This document shows positions 1 through 9,923 of a stretch of 64,000 nt of DNA, in pieces. Location of the stretch: NCBI RefSeq assembly GCF_016861975.1, contig NZ_BOMB01000008.1, positions 62,001 through 126,000 on the forward strand. The letters run 5' to 3'. Positions within the stretch are counted from its first letter, which is position 1. The number at the start of each line of letters is the position of its first letter. Below the pieces are notes generated by a model that worked only from the letters and a program-made list of their open reading frames with translations, was not told the DNA's origin and did not search any database. This DNA comes from Actinocatenispora rupis. GTDB lineage: Bacteria; Actinomycetota; Actinomycetes; Mycobacteriales; Micromonosporaceae. The translations under genes were made by a program, and so were the position numbers.

Positions 1-311
1 ACCGGGGACCTGCCGTACATCCGGGTGAAGCTGGTCGTGAACGACCCCAGACTGGACAGGCCCACCGACAGGCAGATGTCCGCCACCGGATGATCCGTGT
101 ACCGCAGCATCGCCGCGGCCCGCTCCAGCCGCCGCGTCAACAGGTACGCGTGCGGCGACACCCCGAACGCCCGCCGGAACTCGCGGCTGAAGTGCGCCCG
201 GGACAGCCCCGCCGCCCGCGCCAGGTCCGCGACACCGAGCGGCTCCGCGTACCGCGCGTCGGCGAGGTCACGGGCGCGCGTCAGGTGCCGCGCCACCGGT
301 AGCGACGTCAC
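1..311 (-). CDS. AraC-family transcriptional regulator, truncated by the window edge
   Basis: DNA-binding C-terminal domain of an AraC/XylS regulator. About 103 codons are visible from a GTG start at 311. The translation has the two-helix-turn-helix layout: a first recognition helix around AAGLSRAHFSREFRR, then a second block with FTTSFTRMYGRSP, the family's signature near the C-terminus. Only a very short segment precedes the DNA-binding domain, so this is either a stand-alone HTH protein or the start lies further upstream. The gene runs off the left edge, so its full length and any ligand-binding domain are unknown. It is transcribed away from the next gene. Confidence 0.75.
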   Translation of the reverse strand, partial: MTSLPVARHLTRARDLADARYAEPLGVADLARAAGLSRAHFSREFRRAFGVSPHAYLLTRRLERAAAMLRYTDHPVADICLSVGLSSLGSFTTSFTRMYGRSP

Positions 312-482
312 CCGTCGAGTATCGCCCACTCGGGCGCCGCACCGTCCCGGCCCGGCCGAGCACCACCCTGACGGACGGGGGGCGCGTCGGCCGATCCGGT
401 CCCGCCGAGCATCACCCCGACGGGGCGTCGACCGGTGAGCACCAGCCGACGGGGAGTGCCTCACCCGGCTCGGTACGGCCGA

Positions 483-571
483 GCGTCGACGGGCCTCAGC
501 CGGTTCGCTCGGGTCGGGCGTCGACGGGCCTCAGCTGCGTCCGGTCCGGGCGAGCGTCGACGGGCCTCAGC
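483..571. repeat. 35-bp tandem repeat, three copies
   Basis: The 18-mer GCGTCGACGGGCCTCAGC occurs at 483-500, 518-535 and 554-571, a period of 35-36 bp. The copy nearest the gene overlaps the stop codon of the minus-strand membrane protein that ends at 567. The other copies therefore look like duplications of its 3' end. The rest of 312-566 holds no recognisable gene. Confidence 0.7.
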
Positions 572-2096
572 CGAGGAGTTCGGCGAGAGCGGCGCGGTGC
601 TCGGCGACCCGTTCGCGGTGGTGCTCGTCGCTCGACCGGGTCGACCGGAACGCCTCGGTCTGCGCCTCCACCGACCGGTCCATGTCCGCCCGTTCCCGCG
701 CCGACGCCGCCTTGTACTGCCCGGACTCGCGCCAGCCGACGATGGCCACGATGCCGCCGACCACCAGGACGATCAGCCCGACCACGGCCAGCCCGACGCC
801 GACACCGGCGAACCCGGCGACCGTCGCCGCCAGGCCGACCACCGCCGTCACGAGGCCGCCGATCAGCTTCGCCGGGCGTACCTGGTAGCCGGCGTCGATG
901 TCGTTGCGCAGCGCGGCCAGCCCGGCCGGGTCGGCGCCGTCCGCGGTGACCCGGATGTCCCGGCCGCGGACGCGTACCGACACGGACTCCGGCGGCGCGC
1001 TCAGATGCCCGGCGATCGTCTCCACGCAGGCGGACAGCCACGGCGCCGCCGCCCGTACGGCGACCGGCCGGGTGCCGGGGGTGTCGGTGCCGAAGATGTC
1101 CCCGCGTACCAGGTCGGCGACGGAGCCGACCGCCGCGTCCCACGACTGGAACTCCGGCCGCGGCAGCCCGGACTCGACCACCGAACGCAGCTGCTCCGCC
1201 TTACGCAGCAACGGACGCTCCGGCGCGTGCCCCTCGTCGACCAGCGCGCGCAGCAGGTCGCGCAGCGGCGTCAGTACGGGGTCGTCGCCGTCGTCCGCCG
1301 GTACGTCCGCGGGTGGCTCGGCCGGGGTCAGCCGCTGGCGCAACGAACCGAGTGTGGTCGCCGCGGCGGCCGGACGTACCGAGGTGACGCCGGCGGAACC
1401 GGTGATCGCGGCCAGCCACGGGTCGATCGGGTTGTCCACCCCGGGCTGCCCCAGCGCCGACTCCAGCGACGTGGCCAGCAACGCCTGCCCCGGGCGGCCG
1501 AACGCGCCGGCCGCGGTGGCGCGCCACAACGCCCGCGCCGCGTACGTGACGGGGCGGCCCTCGGTGGGCAGCAGGCCGGCCAACTGCACAGCGCTCAGGT
1601 CGACGGGGCCGGCCAGCCGCAGCGCCGCGGTCAGGAAGTACTTGGCGTGCCCGGCATCCAGCTCCGTCGCCTGCTCGGTGTGCTTCGCCGCGGCGGCGTG
1701 GTCGTCGACGAGCTGCGCGTACAGCGCGCGGGCCGCGGGGACCAGCCAGTAGCCGCCGACCTCCGGCAACTCGGGTGGGTCGACGGGACCGCCGCCGGTG
1801 ACCGCGGCAAGCAGCAGTCGTACCTGATGGCGGACGATCGCCGGGTCGGTGTAGACGGCCAGCTCGGCGCGCACGTCGGACAGCTCGACGAACGCGTCGA
1901 ACGCCGCGGCGATCCGGTTCACCTTGCTCTGCAGGTCGCCCTCGATGCGGGCGAGCCGGCTCCGCAGCTGCGACGACTGCCGGTAGGCGCCGTCGACCGC
2001 GGAGTTCAGCTCCTCGATCTGCGCCTTCTGCCGCCGGTCGTACCAGTCGCCGTCGCCGAGCCACCAGGCGAAGTCCTCGTTCACACGTACCTCCAC
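567..2096 (-). CDS. Coiled-coil membrane protein of unknown function
   Basis: A 509-residue protein that I do not recognise. The N-terminal ~80 residues are charged and helical, likely a coiled coil (AQIEELNSAVDGAYRQSSQL). A long soluble middle follows. Near residues 405-455 there is a hydrophobic hairpin rich in Gly, Val and Ile that looks like two adjacent membrane helices. A charged helical tail then closes the protein (ARERADMDRSVEAQTEAFR). This architecture suggests an inner-membrane scaffold with both ends cytoplasmic. The downstream side carries 35-bp tandem repeats. Upstream, in the same direction, lies the RNA-ligase-like gene about 50 bp away, so they may be co-transcribed. Confidence 0.75.
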   Translation of the reverse strand: MEVRVNEDFAWWLGDGDWYDRRQKAQIEELNSAVDGAYRQSSQLRSRLARIEGDLQSKVNRIAAAFDAFVELSDVRAELAVYTDPAIVRHQVRLLLAAVTGGGPVDPPELPEVGGYWLVPAARALYAQLVDDHAAAAKHTEQATELDAGHAKYFLTAALRLAGPVDLSAVQLAGLLPTEGRPVTYAARALWRATAAGAFGRPGQALLATSLESALGQPGVDNPIDPWLAAITGSAGVTSVRPAAAATTLGSLRQRLTPAEPPADVPADDGDDPVLTPLRDLLRALVDEGHAPERPLLRKAEQLRSVVESGLPRPEFQSWDAAVGSVADLVRGDIFGTDTPGTRPVAVRAAAPWLSACVETIAGHLSAPPESVSVRVRGRDIRVTADGADPAGLAALRNDIDAGYQVRPAKLIGGLVTAVVGLAATVAGFAGVGVGLAVVGLIVLVVGGIVAIVGWRESGQYKAASARERADMDRSVEAQTEAFRSTRSSDEHHRERVAEHRAALAELLG

Positions 2097-2144
2097 GCGT
2101 CCCGGTGCATCGTGCCCGGCGGTGGCCGCCGCCGTCGACGTGGG

Positions 2145-2660
2145 TCAGTCGATCGGGCGGTACAGCCCGCGGGTGTGGTCCACGACGGCGGCGGAACGCA
2201 ACGATGCGGTGATCGGCAGCGCGTCCAGGCAGAGCCCGACCGCGCGGGCCAGGCCGGCCCACGGTACCTGCTGGGACACGGTGCAGTGGGGCACCCACAC
2301 GCCGGGCCGGTACACCCCGGCCACCTCGACACCCGCCGCCGACAACCGTTCGTGCACGGCCAGGTGCAGCGCGAGCAGATCCGGCCGTACCGTCGGGCCC
2401 AGCCACAACACCCGCCCCGGGAACTGCCCGACCGTGGTGAACTCCACGGTCAGCCCGTCCGGCGGCAGCAGCCCGCGTACGGCGTCGGCGACCGGCTCCG
2501 GGTCGAGCCGGCGGGCCACCGCCAGCGACAGGTGCGGGCGGTGCCGGCGGTGCGTGTGTTCGCGCAGGCTCGGCACGCCCGCCGACTCCAGCGCGTCCCA
2601 CAGCCGCCGGAGCCGGGCCTGCGCGTCACCGTCGAAGTACAGCTCGATGGCGGCGACCAT
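2145..2660 (-). CDS. 2'-5' RNA ligase family protein (2H phosphoesterase)
   Basis: A 171-residue protein of the LigT/2H superfamily, which acts on 2',3'-cyclic phosphates or 2'-5' linkages in RNA. Both catalytic H-x-[S/T] motifs are present: PHLSL near residue 43 and PHCTVS near residue 129. Their spacing and the overall length fit a single-domain 2H protein. It lies 6 bp downstream of the acyl-CoA carboxylase alpha gene on the same strand, so it is probably read from the same transcript. The physiological substrate cannot be inferred. The fold assignment is firm. Confidence 0.85.
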   Translation of the reverse strand: MVAAIELYFDGDAQARLRRLWDALESAGVPSLREHTHRRHRPHLSLAVARRLDPEPVADAVRGLLPPDGLTVEFTTVGQFPGRVLWLGPTVRPDLLALHLAVHERLSAAGVEVAGVYRPGVWVPHCTVSQQVPWAGLARAVGLCLDALPITASLRSAAVVDHTRGLYRPID

Positions 2661-2666
2661 GGCCGG

Positions 2667-4421
2667 TCAGTCGGTGATCTCGCAGATGACGGAGCCGGCG
2701 GTGAGGACGGCGCCGACCGCCGCGGACAGCCCGGCGACCGTACCGGCGCGGTGCGCGGTGATCGGCTGCTCCATCTTCATCGCTTCGAGTACGAGCACCA
2801 GGTCGCCCGCCGCGACGGTGTCGCCGTCGGCCACGGCGAGCTTCACCACGGTGCCCTGCATCGGACTGGCCAGCGCGGTACCGCCGGCGGTGGCGGCGTG
2901 TTGCGCGCGGGACCGCTTCGGCGCGGCGGCGCGTTTCGCCGGGGCCGCGACCGCGCCGAGCGAACCGGGCAGGCTGACCTCCAGCCGCTTGCCGCCGACC
3001 TCCACCACGACCGTCTGCCGCTCCTCGGGCTCGGCCACGTCCGCGGCCGCCTGGTACGGCTCGACGGTGTTGGTCCACTCCGTCTCGATCCACCGGGTGT
3101 GCACGGTGAACGGTGCGCCCACCTCCGCCGGCCGGAACGCCGGATCGCGTACCACCGCACGGTGGAACGGCAGCGCCGTGGCCATGCCCTCCACGACCAT
3201 CTCGTCCAGCGCCCGCGCCGCCCGTTCCAGCGCCTCCTCGCGGGTCTCGCCGGTGACGACCAGCTTCGCCAGCAGCGAGTCGAAGTTGCCGCCGACCACG
3301 GAACCGGCCTCGACCCCGGCATCCAGTCGTACTCCCGGGCCGGCCGGCGCGACGAAGCGGGTGACAGTACCGGGGGCGGGGAGGAAGTTGCGCCCCGGGT
3401 CCTCGCCGTTGATGCGGAACTCGATGGAGTGCCCGCGCGGTACCGGATCCTCCTGGTGCCGCAGCTTCCCGCCGTCCGCGATCCGGAACTGCTCGCGGAC
3501 CAGGTCGATGCCGGCGGTCTCCTCGGTGACCGGGTGCTCGACCTGCAGCCGGGTGTTGACCTCCAGGAACGAGATCGTCCCGTCCTGCCCGACCAGGAAC
3601 TCGACCGTGCCGGCGCCGTGGTAGCCGGCCTCCCGGCAGATCGCCTTCGCGGACTCGTGGATCGTGCGCCGCTGCTCGTCCGTCAGGTACGGCGCGGGCG
3701 CCTCCTCGACGAGCTTTTGGTGCCGGCGCTGGAGCGAGCAGTCGCGCGTGCCGACGACGATCACGTTGCCGTGGGTGTCGGCGAGGACCTGCGCCTCCAC
3801 GTGCCGCGGCCGGTCCAGGTACCGCTCGACGAAGCACTCGCCGCGGCCGAAGCTGGACTCCGCCTCGCGGACGGCGCTGGCGTACAGCTCGGGGATCTCG
3901 GCCAGGGTGCGGGCCACCTTGAGGCCGCGCCCGCCACCGCCGAACGCGGCCTTGATCGCCACCGGCAGCCCGTACTCCTCGGCGAACGCGACGACCTCGT
4001 CCGGGCCGTCCACCGGGTCGGGCGTACCGGGGGTCATGGGGGCTCCGGCGCGGCCGGCGATGTGCCGGGCGGTGACCTTGTCGCCGAGGTCGCGGATTGC
4101 CTGCGGGGTCGGCCCGATCCAGGTCAGCCCGGCGGCGAGGACCGCCTCGGCGAAGTCGCCGTTCTCCGACAGGAACCCGTACCCGGGGTGCACGGCGTCC
4201 GCGCCCGACCGGGCCGCCACGTCCAGCAACGCCGGGATCGACAGGTACGTCTCCGCGGCGGTCACCCCGCCCAGCGCGTACGCCTCGTCGGCGAGGCGCG
4301 CGTGCGGCGCGTCCCGGTCCTCGTCGGCGTACACGGCGACGCTGGCCAGGCCGGCGTCCCGGCAGGCCCGTACCACCCGGACGGCGATCTCACCGCGGTT
4401 CGCGATCAGTACCTTGCGCAC
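2667..4421 (-). CDS. accA: Acetyl/propionyl-CoA carboxylase alpha subunit (biotin carboxylase + BCCP)
   Basis: A 584-residue fused protein. The N-terminal biotin carboxylase half begins [15 protein letters not shown], carries the ATP-grasp glycine loop ([10 protein letters not shown]) and the [14 protein letters not shown] active-site segment. The C-terminal ~70 residues are a biotinyl carrier domain with the biotinylation motif EAMKM. It carboxylates biotin with ATP and bicarbonate and hands CO2 to a separate carboxyltransferase beta subunit, which is not in this window. I chose the GTG at 4421 because GGAGGG precedes it at good spacing. The open frame continues much further upstream, but only as antisense sequence of the neighbouring gene. 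Confidence 0.92.
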   Translation of the reverse strand: MRKVLIANRGEIAVRVVRACRDAGLASVAVYADEDRDAPHARLADEAYALGGVTAAETYLSIPALLDVAARSGADAVHPGYGFLSENGDFAEAVLAAGLTWIGPTPQAIRDLGDKVTARHIAGRAGAPMTPGTPDPVDGPDEVVAFAEEYGLPVAIKAAFGGGGRGLKVARTLAEIPELYASAVREAESSFGRGECFVERYLDRPRHVEAQVLADTHGNVIVVGTRDCSLQRRHQKLVEEAPAPYLTDEQRRTIHESAKAICREAGYHGAGTVEFLVGQDGTISFLEVNTRLQVEHPVTEETAGIDLVREQFRIADGGKLRHQEDPVPRGHSIEFRINGEDPGRNFLPAPGTVTRFVAPAGPGVRLDAGVEAGSVVGGNFDSLLAKLVVTGETREEALERAARALDEMVVEGMATALPFHRAVVRDPAFRPAEVGAPFTVHTRWIETEWTNTVEPYQAAADVAEPEERQTVVVEVGGKRLEVSLPGSLGAVAAPAKRAAAPKRSRAQHAATAGGTALASPMQGTVVKLAVADGDTVAAGDLVLVLEAMKMEQPITAHRAGTVAGLSAAVGAVLTAGSVICEITD

Positions 4422-4625
4422 TGGACGGCTCCCTCCGACATCCACCGCGGAGTCTATGTCCGCCGCCCCCGGCCGCCCGGTGCCCGCCCGGCCCGCGGGG
4501 TGGGGTTGTCCCCAGGCCGCCGGCTGACGGCACCGCCAGGCGGATGATGCCGGGCCGCCGGATTCTGGCCGGGCCGTCCGGCGGCGAGGCTGGGGCGGTA
4601 CCCCTTCCCAGCGCCGGAGGCAGCC

Positions 4626-5984
4626 GTGACCACGCTCGTAACCCCCGCCGTGCCGCGGCAGGCGACCCGCCGCGGGGCCCCGCGTACCGCCGGCTCGCCC
4701 GTCGCGGGCCGGGACCGCTTCGTGGACGCGGTACGCGCCTTCGGCACCCTCGCCGTCCTCGTCCTGCACTGGCTGATCCCGGTCGTGGCCTGGGACGGGC
4801 ACCGGCTCGACATCGGCAACGCCCTGTCCGGCGGGTACGGCTGGGTGGTGACCTGGCCGCTCCAGGTGATCCCGCTGATGTTCTTCGCGGCCGGCGCCGG
4901 CGCCTGGTGGTCCCGGCGGCACGCGACGGAGGTGGTGCCGTTCCTGCGGCGCCGGCTGGGCCGGCTGATGCCGCCGGTCGTGGTGTTCCTGGCGACCTGG
5001 GCGGTGGTAATCGCGCCGGCCTGCCTGGCCCTCGGCGTACCGCTGGACGCGGTGCGGCGGGCCGCCGGGCTGGCGCCGCAGCTGCTCTGGTTCGTCGCCG
5101 TGTACCTGCTGCTGCTCGTGGTCACGCCGGCGCTGCTGCGGGCGTACTCCCGGTGGGGGCTGCGGGTGGCGGTGGTGCTGGCCGGCGCGGCGGTCGCGGT
5201 GGACCTGGCCCGGTTCGCGGTCGGCGGGCCGTCCTGGCTCGGGTACCTGAACGTGCTGTGCGTGTGGCTGGTGCCGTACCTGCTGGGTTTCGCGTACGCG
5301 GACGGCACGCTGGGCACGCTGCGCCGCCGTACGTTGGCGCTCGTCGGTGCGGGCGCGGTGGCCACGCTGGCCGCGCTCGTCGCCGCCGGCCCGTACCCGC
5401 CGAGCATGGTGGGGTTGCCCGGTGACGCCATGTCCAACATGAACCCGCCGACCGTGTGCCTGCTGCTCGTCACGGTGTACCAGGTGGCGGCGGTGCTGCT
5501 GCTGCGCGGTGCGGTGCTGCGGGCGCTGGACCGGCCGGTCGTGTCGCGGGTCGTCGGGTACGTCCAGGCCCGCAGCATGACGCTCTACCTGTGGCACCTG
5601 ACCGCGATGTTCGTGGTCGTCGGGGTGGTGCTGTTCGGGCTGCACCGGGCGCTGCCGGCGGCGTGGACGGCGCAGTGGTGGCTGACCCGCCCCCTCTGGT
5701 ACGCCGGGCTGCTCGCGGTGCTCGCCGTCCTGGTACGGCTGTTCGCCCGGGTCGAGACCGTCGGCGTACCGGCGCGGCTGGCCGTGCACGCCCGCACCGC
5801 CGCCGGGTACGCCGGGGTGGCGTGCCTGCTCGCCGCGGTGCTGATCGCGATCACCAAGGGCACGCTGGCGACCGCCACGTTCGGCCCGCAGGCGCTGGCG
5901 GCCGCGCTGCTCGCCCTGGGCCTGGCCCTCACCGCGCTGTCCCGTACCGGCCGGGCCGCGGTCGCCGCACGCGACGCCGCCTGA
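4626..5984 (+). CDS. Acyltransferase-3 family membrane protein
   Basis: A 452-residue polytopic membrane protein. After ~28 hydrophilic residues it shows [21 protein letters not shown], the start of the acyltransferase-3 (OafA/NolL-like) fold in which an R...H pair in the first helix is conserved. About ten hydrophobic segments follow. Such enzymes transfer acyl groups to cell-surface glycans or antibiotics; the acceptor here is unknown. It is a single gene, divergent from the carboxylase gene and ending at a perfect 17-bp hairpin shared with the convergent hydrolase gene. Confidence 0.85.
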   Translation: MTTLVTPAVPRQATRRGAPRTAGSPVAGRDRFVDAVRAFGTLAVLVLHWLIPVVAWDGHRLDIGNALSGGYGWVVTWPLQVIPLMFFAAGAGAWWSRRHATEVVPFLRRRLGRLMPPVVVFLATWAVVIAPACLALGVPLDAVRRAAGLAPQLLWFVAVYLLLLVVTPALLRAYSRWGLRVAVVLAGAAVAVDLARFAVGGPSWLGYLNVLCVWLVPYLLGFAYADGTLGTLRRRTLALVGAGAVATLAALVAAGPYPPSMVGLPGDAMSNMNPPTVCLLLVTVYQVAAVLLLRGAVLRALDRPVVSRVVGYVQARSMTLYLWHLTAMFVVVGVVLFGLHRALPAAWTAQWWLTRPLWYAGLLAVLAVLVRLFARVETVGVPARLAVHARTAAGYAGVACLLAAVLIAITKGTLATATFGPQALAAALLALGLALTALSRTGRAAVAARDAA

Positions 5985-6024
5985 CGCGACACGCCCCGGG
6001 AACCGTCTCCCGGGGCGTGTCGCG
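5985..6024. terminator. Bidirectional intrinsic terminator-like hairpin
   Basis: Perfect inverted repeat with 17-bp arms (5985-6001 and 6008-6024, CGCGACACGCCCCGGGA) and a 6-nt loop. It sits exactly between the convergent acyltransferase and alpha/beta hydrolase genes. There is no U-tract, as is usual in actinobacteria. Confidence 0.85.
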
Positions 6025-6030
6025 CGTACG

Positions 6031-6774
6031 TCAGGCGAGGAAGCGTTCGGTCTCGGTGGTGAGCGCCAGCGGCGTCTCGTCCATCGGGTAGTGGCCGGCG
6101 TTGGCGAGTACCGTCAGCTCCGCCTTCGGGTACCACTGCTGGAACGTGGCGCGCATGACGTCGGCGGACAGCGCCGGGTCGTGCTCGCCGACGATCACCT
6201 TGACCGGTACGTCCGCGCCCGCGATGTCCGCGTGGAAGTCCTCGTACGCCCACGACCGCAGGTATCCGGCGAACGCCTCCGGGGTGGACGTGGCGACCGA
6301 GCGGGCCACCATCGCGTCCAGCCACGTGCCGGTGAGCCGGCCGCCGGTGGTGAAGTCGATGATGGCGCGGCGGTTCGCCGGATCGGCCGCGGCGCCGGTG
6401 AACAGCGCCTCCGTCGGCTCGTCGAACGGCACGCCGGACGCCGGCACCGGGCAGACGCCGACGAGGGCGCGCACCCGCTCCGGCGCCAGCGCGTACACCC
6501 GCTGCACGGCCTTGCCGCCCATCGAGTGCCCCACCAGCGAGAACGTGTCCCAGCCGAGCTCGTCGGCCAGCGCGAGGACGTCCGCCGCGATCTCGTCCAC
6601 CGTGTACGCGCCGGCCTCGTCGCGGCGCGTCCCGTACCCGCGGTAGTCGGGGAACGCGTAGCTGAACGTGGCGGTGTCGAGGTGCGGCCACACCGGCGAC
6701 CAGGACTCGGCCGGGCCGAGCCAGCCGTGCAGCGCGATCACGTGGTGCTCGCCAGTACCGATGCGGTGCGTCAT
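6031..6774 (-). CDS. Alpha/beta hydrolase
   Basis: A 247-residue alpha/beta hydrolase. The sequence shows the HGWLGP oxyanion-hole region near residue 14, the nucleophile elbow VGHSMGG (Ser), the acidic residue in GEHDPAL and the catalytic His in NAGHYPM. The ATG at 6774 is preferred over an upstream in-frame GTG at 6825, because homologous hydrolases begin shortly before the first strand. The substrate is unknown; likely an ester or small lactone. It is convergent with the acyltransferase gene and divergent from the phospholipase D-like gene, with ~165 bp between starts. Confidence 0.85.
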   Translation of the reverse strand: MTHRIGTGEHHVIALHGWLGPAESWSPVWPHLDTATFSYAFPDYRGYGTRRDEAGAYTVDEIAADVLALADELGWDTFSLVGHSMGGKAVQRVYALAPERVRALVGVCPVPASGVPFDEPTEALFTGAAADPANRRAIIDFTTGGRLTGTWLDAMVARSVATSTPEAFAGYLRSWAYEDFHADIAGADVPVKVIVGEHDPALSADVMRATFQQWYPKAELTVLANAGHYPMDETPLALTTETERFLA

Positions 6775-6941
6775 GTCCGGCCTCCGTCTGTCCGTTGTGG
6801 ACGGTCGGGCACCATGCTGGCACACCGGGCCCGGCGGTACGAAACGGCGTCGGCACCGACAAACGACCGTCAGGGCGCATCCGGGTACGGACCGGATCAG
6901 TACACTGCGGGCGGCAGATTCCTTCCAGTAGTGGAGCTGCG

Positions 6942-8192
6942 ATGAAGGTTCTCGCGCGGTATCTGGCGGCTCTCGCAGTCGCCGCCTCCGTCCTGGTCGG
7001 CACGGCGCCCGCGCACGCCGCCGTCACCACCCAGGCAATCTTCAACGACCCCACCGGTACCGCGGCGCAGCAGGCCGCGATCGTCACGAAGATCGTCGAG
7101 CTGATCGACGGCGCCCCGGCCGGTTCCCGGATCCGGATGTCGATGTTCTACGCCGACGACAGCACGATCCCCGACGCGCTCGTCGCCGCCAAGAACCGCG
7201 GCGTGAACGTGCAGGTCGTCTTCTCGTACAAGGAGACCGGCGAGGCGCTGTGGCCCGGCCTCACCGCGGCACTCGGTACCGACAGGACCAAGGCGTCGTA
7301 CGCGATCACGTGTCCGGCGGCGCGCGGCTGCGTCGGCAACCGGCAGCTGTCGAGCGTGGAATCCATCAACCACAACAAGTTCTTCCTGTTCTCCGCCACC
7401 GGCGGCACCTCGAACGTGGTGGTCCAGTCGTCCGCCAACCTGCACAACGGCCGCGACGGTACGAAGGGCTGGAACAACGCGCTCGTCCTCACCGGCAACG
7501 ACGGCATCTACGCCGCCTACTCGGGCTACTTCGACGACCTCGTCGCGATGGTCACGAACAACAACTACTACGTGACCGGCCGCGCGCCCGTCACCTCCGG
7601 CGACGCCAAGGTGCACTTCTTCCCGCGGCAGGAGGCCAGCGGCGCCAACGTCTACCGCGACCCCACCACCGACACCGTCGAGACCGTACTCGACCACGTG
7701 GACTGCTTCGGCAACACGAAGGTCGGCACCAGCGACAACCACCGGACCATCATCCGGGTCAACACCAACATCTTCAGCCGTCCGTACCTGGCGGCCAAGC
7801 TCGTCGCGCTGGACGCCGCCGGCTGCTACGTCGAGGTCGTCGAGAACTACGCCAGCGGCGACACCGGCCTCGCGCACGAGTCGCTGAGCGACCTGCTCGC
7901 CAAGACCAGCAGCGCGTACAACGGCGTCGTGGTGCGGTACTACTGCGACACCGACCCCGTCTGGACGCACTCGAAGTACCTGGAGGTGGAGGGCAAGTAC
8001 TACGGCGGGGCCGACCGGGAGATCCTCTGGACCGGCAGCGCCAACCTGTCCACCAACTCGCTGCGCCAGTCGGACGAGACGATCCTGCAGATCGAGGACC
8101 CGACCGTGTTCGCCGCGTACCGGGACAACTTCCGGGCGGCCCGCGACGGCGCCGCGCACCAGCCCGCGAACGGTGCCGCCATCACCTGCTGA
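6942..8192 (+). CDS. Secreted phospholipase D-like protein
   Basis: A 416-residue exported protein. Residues 1-27 form a clear Sec signal peptide ending APAHAA. The mature part holds two PLD half-sites: INHNKFFLF with His144, and THSKYLEV with His343, the latter followed by WTGSANLSTNSL. The canonical downstream aspartate of the first HKD motif is not obvious, so this is a PLD-like family member rather than a textbook phospholipase. GGAG lies 6 bp before the ATG. It probably acts outside the cell on phosphodiesters (lipid or nucleic acid). A GC-rich hairpin follows the stop codon. Confidence 0.88.
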   Translation: MKVLARYLAALAVAASVLVGTAPAHAAVTTQAIFNDPTGTAAQQAAIVTKIVELIDGAPAGSRIRMSMFYADDSTIPDALVAAKNRGVNVQVVFSYKETGEALWPGLTAALGTDRTKASYAITCPAARGCVGNRQLSSVESINHNKFFLFSATGGTSNVVVQSSANLHNGRDGTKGWNNALVLTGNDGIYAAYSGYFDDLVAMVTNNNYYVTGRAPVTSGDAKVHFFPRQEASGANVYRDPTTDTVETVLDHVDCFGNTKVGTSDNHRTIIRVNTNIFSRPYLAAKLVALDAAGCYVEVVENYASGDTGLAHESLSDLLAKTSSAYNGVVVRYYCDTDPVWTHSKYLEVEGKYYGGADREILWTGSANLSTNSLRQSDETILQIEDPTVFAAYRDNFRAARDGAAHQPANGAAITC

Positions 8193-8197
8193 TTCGG

Positions 8198-8232
8198 GGC
8201 GGGCGGGCCGGCTCCGTCCGTGCCCGCCCGCC
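8198..8232 (+). terminator. Terminator-like hairpin after the PLD-like gene
   Basis: Arms GGCGGGCGGG (8198-8207) and CCCGCCCGCC (8223-8232) form a 10-bp perfect stem just after the stop codon. The remaining ~240 bp to the convergent crp-type gene show no gene, only a GTCCACAGTGGAC palindrome at 8345. Confidence 0.7.
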
Positions 8233-8474
8233 AGAACCAACCGCAGTTGGGTAGCGTCGGCGGCGAGGGCCGGCGATGGCGGGGGCGCGAACGGTGACCA
8301 CGCCACGGCGCCCGGAGGTACCCAGCCGCTCCGGGCACCGCTCTGTCCACAGTGGACTGTGCGCTACCTGCCGTCACACCGGCCGCCGTGTTGGTGTCGC
8401 GGCCCCGGTTCGTCGGCTGCGTCGCGAACGCGCCGCGCGGTACCCAGCCATCCCCCGGCGCCACCCGGTCCGGT

Positions 8475-9188
8475 TCAGTCGGACCAGGCGGCGTCCAGGT
8501 CGGCGAGTACGCGGAGGCTCGGAAGGTCCCGGACCAGCGTGCGCCGATAGCCGGTGGCCACGAGATTGCCGGCGCGGAGTTCGCGGAGCGCGCGCTGCAC
8601 CGTCGCCTCGGACGCGCCGCACAACGTGGCCAGTTCGGGCTGGGTGAGGCTGACACCGATCTCGACGCCGTCCGGCACCCGCCGTCCGTACGTGCCGGCC
8701 ATCTCGCACAGGATCCGGGCCAGCCGCACCTGTACCGGATATGCGGTGAACTCGACGCGGCGCCGGTTCGCCCACTCCAGGCGGTCCGCCATCATCGCGG
8801 TGAGATGGAGGAACGCATCCGGGTGCTGCTGAAGGTACTCGCGGAGCTGGTGCTGCCGCACGACGGTGTAACGGCACGGGCCGCACGTCGTCACGGTCGC
8901 CGAGCGCGTCCGGTTGTTCAGCGCAGCCATCTCCCCGACGACGTCGCCCGGCACCCGCACCGCGAGCAGCGCCTCCCGACCGTCCGCGGTGCCGACCGTG
9001 ATCTTGACGAATCCGCCGAGCAACAGGATGACATGGGTACCGGGCTCGCCGTGTCGGAGCAGGCGGGTGCCCGCGCTGGCAGTACGCGGGCTGCCCAGGT
9101 GTATCAGTGCTCGCTCGTCCGTGCGGTTGATCCGGCCGAGCAGTGTCTCGGCCGGCCATCGATCGGTGACCGGGGATGTCCGCGCCAT
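8475..9188 (-). CDS. Crp/Fnr-family transcriptional regulator
   Basis: A 237-residue regulator with an N-terminal cyclic-nucleotide-binding domain and a C-terminal winged helix. The phosphate-binding cassette looks intact: GEMAALNNRTRSATV keeps the Gly-Glu pair and the Arg-Ser-Ala that contact the ribose phosphate in cNMP-binding proteins. The recognition helix lies in TQPELATLCGASEATVQRAL. No Fnr-type cysteine cluster is seen. It lies 85 bp downstream of, and co-oriented with, the Pycsar-effector-like gene, and 700 bp from a cyclase-like gene. A role as cNMP sensor for this locus is plausible but is inference. Confidence 0.88.
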   Translation of the reverse strand: MARTSPVTDRWPAETLLGRINRTDERALIHLGSPRTASAGTRLLRHGEPGTHVILLLGGFVKITVGTADGREALLAVRVPGDVVGEMAALNNRTRSATVTTCGPCRYTVVRQHQLREYLQQHPDAFLHLTAMMADRLEWANRRRVEFTAYPVQVRLARILCEMAGTYGRRVPDGVEIGVSLTQPELATLCGASEATVQRALRELRAGNLVATGYRRTLVRDLPSLRVLADLDAAWSD

Positions 9189-9273
9189 GGTCCGCCTCCC
9201 TCGCCGTGACCGCCGGCGGTCACTCTCGTCGCACGCCAGGTGACCCGGAGCTGTTCTGTCGCCTTTCTGACGG

Positions 9274-9786
9274 CTAGCCGGTCCATCCGGTCAGGAACAG
9301 CCAGCCGAACGCGCCGGCCGCGCACGTCGCCAGCCACGGAACGGCGCGAGCCACCCGGCCGTACTTGGCCAGCGCGATGCCGGCCAGCGTGGCCACCAGC
9401 GCCGACGCCTCCGCCATGCCGTCCGCCCGGTCCCATCGCACCGAACCGGTGGCCACGGCAGGGAAGCTGAACCTGTTCGACCGTGCCGGCGGCGTCAGCC
9501 GCGGGCGTACCGCAGTCGCAAGATGCCAGCCCGCGATCGCGGCACCGACCAGGTACACGACGAAGGCCGTCACCATCGCCGCGGTCAGCCAACCGGGTTG
9601 CCCGGACAGCGTGCGGGGCGATCGTGCGACCACGGCCGCAGCCAGGCCGCCCTCCACCGACAACAACGCGGCCACCTTCGCGTCGGCGTGCCGGATCGAC
9701 GCCTGGAACGACTCGGCCGTACGCAGCGCGACATCGAGGGTGTCTGCACGTCGGCCCTGGACCCGGGGTGCGATGAACTCCGCCAT
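9274..9786 (-). CDS. Pycsar-effector-like transmembrane protein
   Basis: A ~170-residue protein matching the layout of the Pycsar TM effector domain (PycTM, DUF5706-like). It has an N-terminal amphipathic helix with AESFQASIRHADAKVAALL, two membrane helices at about residues 40-90, a basic linker with a proline-arginine segment, and a last hydrophobic helix at the C-terminus. In the Pycsar system, known from the literature, such proteins are thought to disrupt the membrane when a cyclic pyrimidine nucleotide is made. It is divergent from a cyclase-like gene, the arrangement expected of a cyclase/effector pair. The start is uncertain: ATG at 9786 is chosen, but GTG or TTG codons up to 9813 are possible and none has a strong ribosome binding site. 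Confidence 0.78.
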   Translation of the reverse strand: MAEFIAPRVQGRRADTLDVALRTAESFQASIRHADAKVAALLSVEGGLAAAVVARSPRTLSGQPGWLTAAMVTAFVVYLVGAAIAGWHLATAVRPRLTPPARSNRFSFPAVATGSVRWDRADGMAEASALVATLAGIALAKYGRVARAVPWLATCAAGAFGWLFLTGWTG

Positions 9787-9923
9787 GTCCACATGGCACA
9801 CCCGGCCGGACAACGGAACCAGGTCGTACGACGGGTTCTGCCGATCCCGTCATTTGACGTGGTGTGCGCCGACTTCCGCCCGTAGACCTGACAGCCGACA
9901 CGGTCGACACAGTGGAGGAGCAC

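Noticed and set aside
435-4547. Very long plus-strand open frame (1370 codons) across the left 4.5 kb
   Set aside because: It is antisense to three clear genes, has an Arg/Gly/Pro-rich translation without family motifs, and arises from GC-biased third positions.
4422-5789. N-terminal extension of the carboxylase alpha frame
   Set aside because: It is antisense to the acyltransferase gene and lacks homology; GTG 4421 has a good ribosome binding site.
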